Shown in pieces: positions 27,282-34,640 of a stretch of DNA of 64,000 bases. The stretch comes from Anaerolineaceae bacterium (GTDB lineage: Bacteria > Chloroflexota > Anaerolineae > Anaerolineales > Anaerolineaceae). Every line of letters starts with the position of its first letter. The stretch's first letter is position 1. The stretch covers positions 248,001 to 312,000 of the forward strand of contig JAENYZ010000001.1 in the NCBI GenBank assembly GCA_016841525.1, written 5' to 3'. A program made the translations under genes and the position numbers. A model generated the notes under the pieces. That model did not search any database, was not told the origin of the DNA, and saw only the letters and a program-made list of their open reading frames with translations.

Positions 27282-28174
27282 CTTAACTTCGTCTTAAGCT
27301 CTGTCCCTGCAAGTTTCTCAATCACACCCAGCACAGCAGAATTGTCCAGTTCAGCCATCCCCATCTCTAACATGGCATTATAAAGCTGCGTATGAACAGC
27401 AGCAGATGGGAGCGGAATGCCGTATTCCCGTGCAGTATCCATAATAATACCGAGGTCCTTCGCCTGCATATATGCCTTAAAACCAGGACCGCGATTCCCA
27501 CTGAACAACCGCTGTGGTTTGTTATCCAACGTCCAGCACCCTGCAGCACCGCCCCTGATCGCCTGCACGACCTTCTCAGGGTCTGCACCGGCTTTTTGAG
27601 CCAGCACCAAGAGCTCCCCCATGGCAACCATTTGTGCAGCAACCATGATCTGGTTGGCGGCTTTAGCAATTTGACCGTCTCCTGCGCCGCCCACATGTGT
27701 GATGGTCTTGCCCATTGCCTTCAGGACAGGCATGACTTTTTCCAGGGCTTCTTCAGCGCCGCCCACCATAATTGTCAGCGTACCCTGTTGTGCACCCACA
27801 TCCCCACCGCTGACAGGTGCATCCAGCATCAAAACGCCTTTCGCAACCAGTTTCTCGCCAACCTTCCTGGCAGTCGCAGGTTTGATTGTGGAGTTATCAA
27901 CATAGATCAAACCTTCGTGCGCGCCTTCGATAATGCCGTCTTTCCCTAAAGCGACCAATTCAACATCAGGTGAATCAGGGAGATTGGTAAAGACAACATC
28001 CACCTGCGAAGCAATATCTGCTGGTGAATGCCCTTCAATCGCCCCTTCGCCGACCAGTTCATTAACACTCTCACGGCTGCGGTTATGGACAACGACATCG
28101 TATCCCGCTTTCATGATATTCCGAGCCATGGACTTCCCCATAATACCTAAACCAATATAGCCAACTTTCAACAT
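27278..28174 (-). CDS. Beta-hydroxyacid dehydrogenase (2-hydroxy-3-oxopropionate reductase family)
   Basis: The NAD(P) motif GYIGLGIMGKSMARN is at the very N-terminus, DAPVSGGDVGA near residue 118 is the substrate-binding signature, and the catalytic lysine lies in K-A-A-N-Q at about residue 171. At 298 residues it matches tartronate semialdehyde reductase (GarR) and 3-hydroxyisobutyrate dehydrogenases, which cannot be separated by eye. No glycolate or valine pathway genes are nearby. Its stop overlaps the CotH stop on the other strand. Confidence 0.85.
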   Translation of the reverse strand: MLKVGYIGLGIMGKSMARNIMKAGYDVVVHNRSRESVNELVGEGAIEGHSPADIASQVDVVFTNLPDSPDVELVALGKDGIIEGAHEGLIYVDNSTIKPATARKVGEKLVAKGVLMLDAPVSGGDVGAQQGTLTIMVGGAEEALEKVMPVLKAMGKTITHVGGAGDGQIAKAANQIMVAAQMVAMGELLVLAQKAGADPEKVVQAIRGGAAGCWTLDNKPQRLFSGNRGPGFKAYMQAKDLGIIMDTAREYGIPLPSAAVHTQLYNAMLEMGMAELDNSAVLGVIEKLAGTELKTKLS

Positions 28175-28400
28175 ATAAGTTTCATCCCTTCATTTGTGGT
28201 TTGAATAATAAGATCGACATGATCAAAATTTTAGCATCTCTCACAATCCATGGTCAACAGATCACTTGAAGGCTAAAAAAAGATCGCTAAATTATAGCAT
28301 GCTTTAATCTTGCACATTTTTCCAGCGATGGAGCGGTGGTTAATAAATAGAAACTGGCAGCAGCAAATTTGCGATTTTCAACTTTTTTCTCATGATTAAA

Positions 28401-28430
28401 TAAAAAGGAGCTGTGCTCAGTCACAGCTCC
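28401..28430 (-). terminator. Rho-independent terminator of the OsmC gene
   Basis: GGAGCTGTG (28407-28415) and CACAGCTCC (28422-28430) form a perfect 9-bp stem with a 6-base loop. On the minus strand it is followed by a T-run (A-run at 28402-28406). It begins 24 bases after the OsmC stop. Confidence 0.88.
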
Positions 28431-28454
28431 GGAAGTCAATTCGGAAAAATTTAC

Positions 28455-28898
28455 TTAGACAAACATGGGATCTGATGCAATAACCATTGTGTCGTTTGAC
28501 ATATTATCGCTGACAGGACATCGCGACTTGATGAATGCCATAAATTTCTGGACATCCTCTTCTGATGAACTGGTTTTTATATGCGGGACTACGCGAACTT
28601 CATGAAATCCATTTCGCACACCAGGCTTTCCCTTCAGAAAGCCGTCCGGGTCCAGATCGCCTTCAAGTTCGACCCAAAATTCTTGCAAATCGATATTGTG
28701 TTGTTTGGCAAAAGCAGCAGCAACAATGGTTAAACACGAGCCTAAAGCGGCTAATTGTGCTTCAACCGGGTTCATGCCGGTATCTGAACCGCCAAGGTTC
28801 GTCGGCTCATCCATGCGAATTGAAAAATCTCGCACTTTTGTATCCACTTTTAATCCCTCTACCCACTTACTGCTTGCTTTGAATGTTGCGACAGGCAT
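28455..28898 (-). CDS. OsmC family protein
   Basis: A 147-residue protein with the two conserved cysteines of the OsmC/Ohr fold: one in LGSCLTIV (about residue 54) and one in K-S-R-C-P-V-S-D near residue 130. OsmC/Ohr proteins reduce organic hydroperoxides with thiol cofactors; this short form is closer to the YhfA/OsmC-general branch than to Ohr. It is a single-gene unit closed by a strong terminator. The upstream gap to the tRNA gene (28899-29096) is AT-rich. Confidence 0.85.
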   Translation of the reverse strand: MPVATFKASSKWVEGLKVDTKVRDFSIRMDEPTNLGGSDTGMNPVEAQLAALGSCLTIVAAAFAKQHNIDLQEFWVELEGDLDPDGFLKGKPGVRNGFHEVRVVPHIKTSSSEEDVQKFMAFIKSRCPVSDNMSNDTMVIASDPMFV

Positions 28899-29052
28899 TT
28901 TTACTCCTTTATACTGATAAAATTTTTGGTTGTGAAGAATTTCACATATAGAAATTTACCTTTTATTATCTATATTGTCAAAAATATCATAGTTAAGGCT
29001 TTATTAAGAAAAATTAAATGCGAATATTAACGATCACGCCTTTAAAATCAAT

Positions 29053-29080
29053 TTGCAAAACCACCCATTCGGGGTAAAAT
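29053..29080 (+). promoter_or_regulatory. Promoter of the first tRNA-Gly gene
   Basis: TTGCAA (29053-29058) and TAAAAT (29075-29080) are spaced by 16 bases. The tRNA 5' end is 17 bases after the -10 box, leaving a short leader for RNase P removal. Confidence 0.6.
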
Positions 29081-29096
29081 ATATGCCTGTAAGACT

Positions 29097-29168
29097 GCGG
29101 GCGTAGCCAAGTGGTAAGGCAGTAGCTTCCCAAGCTACCATTCGCGAGTTCGAATCTCGTCGCCCGCT
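29097..29168 (+). tRNA. tRNA-Gly (anticodon CCC), copy 1
   Basis: A complete cloverleaf of 72 bases. The acceptor stem GCGGGCG/CGCCCGC has discriminator U. The D arm is GCC/GGC. The anticodon stem is GTAGC/GCTAC with loop TTCCCAA, giving anticodon CCC, and the T arm is GCGAG-TTCGAAT-CTCGT. CCA is not encoded. It is identical to the copy at 32633-32704. Its 3' side is followed by a terminator and a broken recombinase gene, so it is the likely chromosomal attachment site. Confidence 0.96.
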
Positions 29169-29201
29169 TTGAAAAGGCAAAATCACGGCAATTTTACCCG
29201 T

Positions 29202-29237
29202 AAAACCACCTACTCTACTGCAGAAAGGTGGTTTTTT
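29202..29237 (+). terminator. Terminator after tRNA-Gly copy 1
   Basis: AAAACCACCT (29202-29211) pairs with AGGTGGTTTT (29226-29235) and runs into a T-tract. The same hairpin with small changes recurs at 34455-34490 after the tRNA relic. Confidence 0.8.
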
Positions 29238-29238
29238 C

Positions 29239-29659
29239 ATGTCTCAGAAAGCCGATTTACAGCAAAGATGGGCAGTAGCTTCGTATCAATTGCAGGACGC
29301 ATATACGGACTTTGTCCTATCCAGACAAGTGATGTTATGTAGCCCTAGACTATCAGGTTTTATCATTTCACAGCCGGCAGGTTTGTAAAGTACTTGGAGG
29401 ATAGTGGTGTTATCGAACCCGAAGGAGTCTCTGCAAGATATATCCGTGCTTATCTAGCTTCATTAGCAGCTCAGAATTTAAGTGATTCATTATCAATAGT
29501 CATGCTAGGGCAATTAACACATTAGTCAAATTCTGGCACAAAGAAAAATACATCACTGAAGTACCAACTTTCAATATGCCAACAATCGCTAAGAAACGCT
29601 TACCCGTTCTGACAGCTAAACAAGTCAAACAAGCAATAGATTTAGCAAAAAGAATATGA
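29239..29659 (+). pseudogene. Tyrosine recombinase (integrase) remnant, N-terminal core-binding part, two frameshifts
   Basis: Starting at ATG 29239 the frame reads as the beginning of an integrase (TDFVLSRQVMLC). It shifts near 29360 into a frame reading HFTAGRFVKYLED, then RYIRAYLASLAAQ. It shifts again near 29505 into ARAINTLVKFWH and AKKRLPVLTAKQVKQAI, ending at TGA 29657-29659. Joined, this is a clean SAM-like N-terminal domain plus the linker to the catalytic domain of a phage-type integrase. The R-H-R-Y catalytic domain is gone. It reads away from the tRNA, as integrases of tRNA-targeting elements usually do. A related 5' end lies at 34492. Confidence 0.85.
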
Positions 29660-29753
29660 CGTAAAAAATACACCCTAATCAAAGACAAAAAAACCATATA
29701 TGGTTCAAGCCCACACTTGGTTTTCGTTCTGGATAGCTTTTCTGATTGATATT

Positions 29754-30422
29754 CTATTTACATATTAACGGCAGAAAGACATCGAATATCGTTAGGATTT
29801 CAATTGTCACTAATTCATAATCCTCCTGTCCAGGCAATGTGGATGCATCTGGTGCTGGACTTGGCTATGCAGTATTAGTGTCGTAATCATCATATGTAAT
29901 TTGTAGTCCTAATATACTTCCCCCTGTAAGGCAGAAATCATCGGTGTCACCACTGCATAAAGGGAAGGCGAGTTCAAAATGGTTGTAACTGCCTTGTCTG
30001 GCAAGGTTACCATTACCGTCTTGCTGAGCATCTTCAAGACTACTACCTGAAGTGTTAACAAAGTGTGCATCACGATATGGCGTGACAGCATCTATTGTGA
30101 CTCTATTCTCGCCTACCTCAAACAGTGTGTCACTATTATTATCATCAAAATCAATTTCTAGTGTATCTCCAAGTAACCCATACCAGTCTCCAAGGGTTAA
30201 TTCATCGTCATCGATTATAAAACCCAAGTAGAGATTTTCCCTGTCCTGTAACACATATAGTGTGCCGGTCAAACCTGTGTCAGAGCCGAACATAACTTGA
30301 GTATAAGTATCAGCGGCAGCCCATTCATTGGTTTCAACATTGCCATCGATTATTGGCGTCCCATAGCCGGGATGGAACAAATAGGAGGATGTTGCAGAGA
30401 CCAAAGAAAGCTGATGTGGAAA
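29754..30422 (-). pseudogene. Disrupted gene for a secreted CBM9-like domain protein with C-terminal FLPLI tail
   Basis: Between 30404 and 29868 an open frame codes for about 179 residues with a carbohydrate-binding family 9-like pattern (PIIDGNVETNEW, LYLGFIIDDDEL, LEIDFDDN, NHFELAFPL). A TAG at 29865-29867 stops it, but the same frame continues for 36 more codons through a P/S-rich spacer to V-F-L-P-L-I-C-K and a TAG at 29754-29756. That is the tail seen on other secreted proteins here. Upstream a TAA at 30423-30425 cuts off the signal peptide. The gene is therefore broken at both ends by nonsense changes. The original product would be a secreted sugar-binding protein. Confidence 0.68.
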
Positions 30423-31014
30423 TTATGAATTTTGCAGCATTCCTATAATAAATTTATACAATAATTCAATTCTAATATCAAATATTTATCACATAAAGCA
30501 TGCTAAACTTTGATAAATACAGAAATTCCGTAAACTAAATTTATTTGTCACCGCCCCATATAATCATCTTTTCATATTCTATTATCATATAATACAAACT
30601 GTGAGGAAGTGTAAAGGTTTTCGATAATAAAGTGATAAGGGTAATGACCAGACTGATAATTACAAATATTTTCTGTCACCCTAATCCAACCTTACTAATG
30701 TATATAAATTAGTCTATCTTATAGCTTTGCATAATTTAAGGGGCTGGGCCACCTTTATTTGGATAAGTCAATGCGCAAAATTACACTGCAATTGGACTTT
30801 CAGCAAAACACTGCAAAGAATCTCATCGTTATTCATCAATCCTATTAAACTCATTAACAGCCGTAAAGACCAGACCAATCAAAATCAATAAAACACTCAA
30901 ACACAGAAAACACACTTTAATCAATGTGGAGAATGCGGCAAGCCAGGGAACAGCAATGGGCCGGGAAGGAGAGAAGGTAAACAAAGTTACAATAATGTAA
31001 TGCTACATTTTAAC
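30423..31014. other. AT-rich stretch without a gene
   Basis: No convincing coding sequence. It holds one half of the palindrome described at 31910-31950 (22 identical bases at 30600-30621). Short open frames here lack ribosome binding sites. Confidence 0.6.
30600..30621 (+). repeat. 22-bp direct repeat, copy 1
   Basis: TGTGAGGAAGTGTAAAGGTT plus two T is repeated exactly at 31934-31955. The 7-base AATACAA also precedes both copies. The two copies bracket the zinc-protease-like membrane gene. Confidence 0.75.
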
Positions 31015-31848
31015 TCAAATTGGATTAATCAAAGTGAGTACGAATGCCAAGCTCATCCCTAGCCCAAATGAAAGCCAGACTGCTCGTGATGATGGTATTA
31101 CTGGTTCCGTATTGGTAAATCTAGATAAGAATTTTAGGATTGGTTTAAAGGGAAGCGCTGTGAATACAGCCAGGATAACACCAAGGATAAGCAAGCTCGT
31201 AGGTCCAGTGCTTTCTACACCATGAAAGACCTGATAGAAAAGCCGGATTAGCAGGTAAAGAGGCCAGGTAAAGAGATTCAAGACCAAGACCTTCCAAAAT
31301 GGTTCGCTAATACCTGTTCCTGCCAGAGGAACCAGCAAATTCATCAGAATAATTCCCAGCACCAGAGATACAAAACCTATCAGCTTTATAATGGATGGGG
31401 AAATACCGATTTGGAGCATCCAACCATAATCAAATATATGACCAGGATAATTTAGCATTGAATCGAGAACTCCAAGGAAGTTTCCGATAAGGACTACCGG
31501 TGCTGACATCAACAGGGGTAACAACACAGGTCTCCTTTTACGCCACAATAGTAAGGTAATCGCAATAGAAATCGGCAATCCAAATATTGGCCCGCCCATT
31601 CCTTGTAAAAACCTGCCGGTCGGACCCATCGTCAATGAGCTGGGACATCTGGACTCCCAACTGCCTGTACCAAACGGATTGATGTAGAGCTCCTCAATTT
31701 TGCAGCCAAAGAGCATTCCCCCAAATGCATGACCAGCTTCATGGATAACATAAGAGTTTAGAATAAAGGCGAGCATGAAAGCCCCAAAGAATAATAGCAA
31801 TGAGCGGGCAAATTGAGTTCCGGTAAGATTTTGAGAGGCGGTATTCAT
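31015..31848 (-). CDS. M50-like membrane zinc protease homolog
   Basis: A multi-pass membrane protein of 277 residues with about seven hydrophobic segments. HEAGH at residues 36-40 sits at the end of the first segment, followed by G-G-M-L-F-G, which resembles the active site of site-2-type (M50) proteases. The second part of an M50 active site (N-P-x-P-D-G or similar) is not clear, so it may be inactive or a distant family. The ATG at 31848 has GGAG seven bases upstream; a TTG at 31899 would lengthen it by 17 residues but has no such site. It is intact inside an otherwise decayed island. Confidence 0.68.
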   Translation of the reverse strand: MNTASQNLTGTQFARSLLLFFGAFMLAFILNSYVIHEAGHAFGGMLFGCKIEELYINPFGTGSWESRCPSSLTMGPTGRFLQGMGGPIFGLPISIAITLLLWRKRRPVLLPLLMSAPVVLIGNFLGVLDSMLNYPGHIFDYGWMLQIGISPSIIKLIGFVSLVLGIILMNLLVPLAGTGISEPFWKVLVLNLFTWPLYLLIRLFYQVFHGVESTGPTSLLILGVILAVFTALPFKPILKFLSRFTNTEPVIPSSRAVWLSFGLGMSLAFVLTLINPI

Positions 31849-31909
31849 TGCTTTCTCCACACTCTTATTATTGCAGAAATTGACTGCTAAAAATATCAAA
31901 ACGTTATAG

Positions 31910-31950
31910 CTTTACACTCCCTCAATACAAGATTGTGAGGAAGTGTAAAG
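31910..31950. promoter_or_regulatory. 15-bp inverted repeat upstream of the membrane protease gene
   Basis: CTTTACACTCCCTCA (31910-31924) and TGAGGAAGTGTAAAG (31936-31950) are inverted with 14 of 15 matches around an 11-base centre. It lies 62 bases before the start of the minus-strand protease gene and contains TTTACA, so it may be an operator over the promoter. Its right arm extended to 22 bases is repeated at 30600-30621. It could instead be the end of a small lost mobile element. Confidence 0.5.
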
Positions 31951-32028
31951 GTTTTGTTCAGCTATACAACCTCAAAAAGTCAATGAGCTTGACTAAGCAA
32001 CCATTTTTATTACGTTTCTCAGGAAGTT

Positions 32029-32208
32029 TTATTTCTTTTCCACGATTAGGAAATACTTCACAACGGAAGTCGCACCCATCGCAAGGAATTTTGGAGTTGT
32101 TATAGGAGTGACTGCTAGGATTTCTCCCTCCAGCCGATTTAAAAAGTTCTCCAACTTTTCCTGAGCTGTTTTTTCGTCAACTTCAATGCGATGAACCAGG
32201 TATTTCAT
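32029..32208 (-). CDS. Small hypothetical protein, 59 residues
   Basis: The frame starts at ATG 32208 with AGGAGG ending four bases upstream and ends at TAA 32029-32031. The product begins MKYLVHRIEVDE, has a short charged helix (T-A-Q-E-K-L-E-N-F-L) and ends V-V-K-Y-F-L-I-V-E-K-K. No signal peptide or membrane segment. Strong ribosome binding site, intact frame and balanced composition make it likely real. I do not recognise a family. It is transcribed in the same direction as the protease gene, 180 bases before it. Confidence 0.65.
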   Translation of the reverse strand: MKYLVHRIEVDEKTAQEKLENFLNRLEGEILAVTPITTPKFLAMGATSVVKYFLIVEKK

Positions 32209-32509
32209 GATGCCTCCTATTGAGATTTTCGAGATTGATTATTCTCCAATACCCATAAATACTTTTAGTCGTCTTGTAGAGTTATTATATACTATAATAA
32301 TTAGATATTGTTACAAAATGACAACAATCTGATGCGAACTTAGTTAAGTATTTATTCACTGTATTTTGCTATAAGTGAGGTACTGTCAGTTTTTATGTAT
32401 AATTAATAAGACAGGCTGATAAGTGCAGTAACACCTAGCAGCCCTGACAAAACCTCTGAATAGAACAGCGGTTCAGCTAAAGAAATTATAACATTCTCGT
32501 AAGCAAGAA

Positions 32510-32543
32510 ACGCTCTCTGTCATTGAATAGAGAGCGTATTTTT
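32510..32543 (+). terminator. Terminator-like hairpin, possibly ending a small RNA
   Basis: ACGCTCTCT (32510-32518) pairs with AGAGAGCGT (32529-32537), followed by ATTTTTG. No plus-strand gene precedes it. A TATAAT box at 32398-32403 lies about 105 bases upstream, so a short non-coding transcript is possible. The rest of 32209-32632 shows no gene. Confidence 0.55.
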
Positions 32544-32563
32544 GAACATTAACTCAAATTAAT

Positions 32564-32579
32564 TAAGGCAGTAGCTTCC
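32564..32579 (+). repeat. 16-base fragment of the tRNA-Gly gene
   Basis: TAAGGCAGTAGCTTCC is identical to the D-arm/anticodon-arm part of both tRNA-Gly copies and lies 54 bases before copy 2. It may be a leftover attachment core. Confidence 0.55.
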
Positions 32580-32632
32580 GTGAGTTTTATGGAAATTTCT
32601 CATGGTAAATAGCCAATTTTCTCCGTTTTCAT

Positions 32633-32704
32633 GCGGGCGTAGCCAAGTGGTAAGGCAGTAGCTTCCCAAGCTACCATTCGCGAGTTCGAATCTCGTCGCC
32701 CGCT
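32633..32704 (+). tRNA. tRNA-Gly (anticodon CCC), copy 2
   Basis: Base-for-base identical to the tRNA at 29097-29168, including discriminator and lack of CCA. The sequences before the two copies are unrelated, while both are followed by a terminator and an integrase 5' end. This fits an element that carries a tRNA copy and integrated next to the first. Confidence 0.96.
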
Positions 32705-32734
32705 TTATTAACAAAGCAAGCTTCCTATGCCCTT

Positions 32735-32767
32735 AAAACGCCCCTTAGAGCGAAGGAGGCGTTTTTT
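32735..32767 (+). terminator. Terminator after tRNA-Gly copy 2
   Basis: AAAACGCCCCTT (32735-32746) pairs with AAGG-A-GGCGTTTT (32753-32765) with one bulged A, followed by a T-run. Same position relative to the tRNA as at 29202, but a different stem sequence. Confidence 0.75.
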
Positions 32768-32768
32768 G

Positions 32769-32910
32769 ATGCAAAACCTTAGTAAGAAATGCCCAAAAAG
32801 GATATTAGCTTCGAATCATTTCAATGAGCTGCTTTTGGACTGTTTATTAGCCCGTCAGGCAATGATGTGCACCAAAAGAACCATTGATTGGTATAAGAGC
32901 GGGTTTGGAG
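32769..32910 (+). pseudogene. Second integrase remnant, 5' end only
   Basis: From ATG 32769 the frame contains LLLDCLLARQAMMCTKRTIDWY, which lines up with the integrase N-terminal pattern T-D-F-x-L-S-R-Q-A-M-x-C-T-x-x-T-L of the remnant at 29239. The similarity ends near YKSGFGA. The remaining frame runs into the 3' end of the minus-strand secreted protein gene and is not integrase-like. Confidence 0.6.
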
Positions 32911-32918
32911 CAAGTTGT

Positions 32919-33575
32919 CTAGGGACTGACTCCATTGAGGATCAGCGGCAAGGCGCTGATGGAAGGGCTATATTGGTAACGGACGCGCACGCCGCAGATC
33001 TCTAGAAGATCGTTTGAACTTTCTTGAAAGTCCAGGCGTAGCGATAGAGCTTCTGCAGAGTTGTCTACACTATGCAAAAAAGGATCACTGTCCAGGTAGC
33101 CTTGGCCCGGGGTTCCCGCAGTTTGCAGGTCGACGAGTTTCTCATTCGTACCGTCTCCGGGGAAGGCATACAGCTGCAATTCGGCGTTGTAGATCGAATT
33201 GCTGTCCCTGAAGTACAGTCGCACCTGGGAAATCTCTGCCCCCTGGGGCAGTACCAGGCTATGTTCCATGTATGATGCACCGCCGGTCCGGTAGACGCAA
33301 CCACCGCCACCGTAGTTGTAAGTCATGTCGTCATCATACGGCACAAAGGTGTTGGCCGAAAGGAATAGAAAGTAGGATATTGCATCGGTGGCGTCTGGAT
33401 TGGGGACAAGCTCGACCTGTGCACCCTCCGTGCTCGTGTCGATGGTGTCAATAACCGGCTCGCCATCATCTGTAGCATCCTGAGCGACGACGACCAGCGT
33501 CAAGGCGATGCCCAATATGGCAGTTAGCCCCAGGCCATAGGCGACACTACGTGGGGATAAACGTATGTTAAACAT
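32919..33575 (-). CDS. Secreted hypothetical protein, 218 residues
   Basis: ATG 33575 has AAAGGAG seven bases upstream. Residues 1-34 are a typical signal peptide (basic start, hydrophobic core GLTAILGIALTLVVV, A-Q). The mature part is beta-rich with a Tyr/Gly-rich loop (DDMTYNYGGGG) and a jelly-roll-like stretch (ISQVRLYFRDSN, LRLDFQES), ending V-R-V-R-Y-Q-Y then A-L-P-L-I-L-N-G. This end is a variant of the F-L-P-L-I tail. The frame stays open for 60 codons upstream, but those codons belong to an unrelated fragment. Function unknown. Confidence 0.7.
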   Translation of the reverse strand: MFNIRLSPRSVAYGLGLTAILGIALTLVVVAQDATDDGEPVIDTIDTSTEGAQVELVPNPDATDAISYFLFLSANTFVPYDDDMTYNYGGGGCVYRTGGASYMEHSLVLPQGAEISQVRLYFRDSNSIYNAELQLYAFPGDGTNEKLVDLQTAGTPGQGYLDSDPFLHSVDNSAEALSLRLDFQESSNDLLEICGVRVRYQYSPSISALPLILNGVSP

Positions 33576-33596
33576 GTTTAGCTCCTTTGGTATAGA

Positions 33597-33755
33597 ATTT
33601 TGAAGAATCAGCTTTTGTTTCTCAAATTTTATTCTTAAGTATTGGTCGGAATTACCAAGAATCAAAACTGTTATTGCAATCCCAATCATTTCGCTATGAA
33701 TATTCTCATAGAAATTGTGCCACACTGAATTATACCGAATCAGGCCATTTTTCAT
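33597..33755 (-). pseudogene. Fragment of a small membrane protein gene
   Basis: Residues read from 33755 include H-S-E-M-I-G-I-A-I-T-V-L-I-L and E-K-Q-K-L-I-L-Q. This is the pattern of a widespread membrane protein N-terminus (a membrane helix followed by E-x-Q-K-x-x-L-I-L-Q). The fragment ends before the ribosome binding site of the secreted protein gene and a TGA closes it upstream. Only about 53 residues remain. Confidence 0.45.
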
Positions 33756-33924
33756 TAATGGATTTAATCAATTCTCTTATGTATGGCTATAATACGATTT
33801 CATCGAGATTCAGATTTATAAGCGTTTTGCTGTCGGATAATCTTTTTATTGTCAATAATAAACAATTTTCTAAATAAACCAGCTTATCGTCCTTATCTAT
33901 TTGTGGGCTTAGTGTAATTATAAA

Positions 33925-34137
33925 TTAATCATTTTCCTCGGGAATTGTTATTTTCCTTGGGTTCCATTTACTTTTTGGGATTGGAATCATTTCAAGGTGT
34001 AGCACTTTGCTATATATCGGAAACAATCTGTTTATATATAAAAAAATATCTCTATTTTCTTCTGGTTTATAATTTACTAACAAATTTTCAAAAGTTTCCT
34101 GGTCAACATCTATGATTATCTCAGGAATTGCTGCCAC
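33925..34137 (-). CDS. Small hypothetical protein, 70 residues
   Basis: GTG 34137 is preceded by AAAGGAGGGG five bases upstream, a very strong ribosome binding site. The product is soluble (start MAAIPEIIIDVDQ) and has a helix with aromatic residues (DIFLYINRLFPIYSKVLHLE) and a charged end. No membrane segment, no recognised family. It stands alone between decayed elements. Confidence 0.62.
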   Translation of the reverse strand: MAAIPEIIIDVDQETFENLLVNYKPEENRDIFLYINRLFPIYSKVLHLEMIPIPKSKWNPRKITIPEEND

Positions 34138-34356
34138 CTTCCCCTCCTTTCTTTATTTGAAAAAACGTTTGATGAAACACCTCAATGATGTATAATATGT
34201 GTTGAATTGTAAAAGTTTTTAAAATTTTCAATACTAAGCCAAATTATATATCAAGGATATTAGCATAGAAAAATTTCTTGTCCAAAAGAATTTTTAATAG
34301 CGTTTTAGGGGTAATCAAAGCGATTTATTGAAACAAGTAAGCAATATGGTAGATTT

Positions 34357-34421
34357 GGCTTCCCAAGCTACCATTCGCGGATTCGAATACCCACAGGGGG
34401 TAGAATCTCTCGTCGGCCGCT
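34357..34421 (+). pseudogene. Degenerate 3' half of tRNA-Gly
   Basis: From the anticodon loop onward the sequence matches the tRNA-Gly genes (CTTCCCAAGCTACCATTCGCG, T-loop TTCGAAT). It has point changes and an 18-base insertion between GAAT repeats that splits the T arm. The 5' half is replaced by unrelated sequence. It cannot fold as a functional tRNA. The following terminator and integrase start show that it is a third attachment junction. Confidence 0.8.
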
Positions 34422-34454
34422 TTATTAAGGCAAAATCAGGGCAAATTTACCCGT

Positions 34455-34490
34455 AAAACCACCTAAACTACTACAGAAAGGTGGTTTTTT
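34455..34490 (+). terminator. Terminator after the tRNA relic
   Basis: AAAACCACCT (34455-34464) pairs with AGGTGGTTTT (34479-34488), followed by T. Nearly the same hairpin and flanks as at 29202-29237. Confidence 0.75.
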
Positions 34491-34491
34491 C

Positions 34492-34640
34492 ATGTCTTGC
34501 AATACTGATTTACAATAAAGATGGGCAGTAGCTTCGTATGAATTGCAGGATGCGTATACAGACTTTTTCTAATCCAGGCAAGCGATGTTATGCAAACAAA
34601 AGACGAAACTTCGCTATCATTTCATAATCAAAGGCAGAAA
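34492..34640 (+). pseudogene. Third integrase remnant with in-frame stops
   Basis: From ATG 34492 the reading RWAVASYELQDAYTDF and SRQAMLC follows the remnant at 29239 almost codon for codon, but TAA and another stop interrupt it. Similarity fades near K-L-R-Y-H-F. About 170 bases from the tRNA end onward are clearly related to 29169-29345. The end runs under the small secreted protein gene on the other strand. Confidence 0.75.

Noticed and set aside
27367-27949. Several long open frames overlapping the dehydrogenase gene in other frames
   Set aside because: They are shadows of the real gene, with no ribosome binding site and no protein-like motif; the dehydrogenase signatures are on the minus strand.
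33576-33755. 60 extra N-terminal codons on the secreted protein at 32919-33575
   Set aside because: AAAGGAG and a signal peptide define ATG 33575; the upstream codons belong to an unrelated membrane-protein fragment.
34357-34421. Third functional tRNA-Gly
   Set aside because: The 5' half is missing and an 18-base insertion breaks the T arm, so it is a relic.
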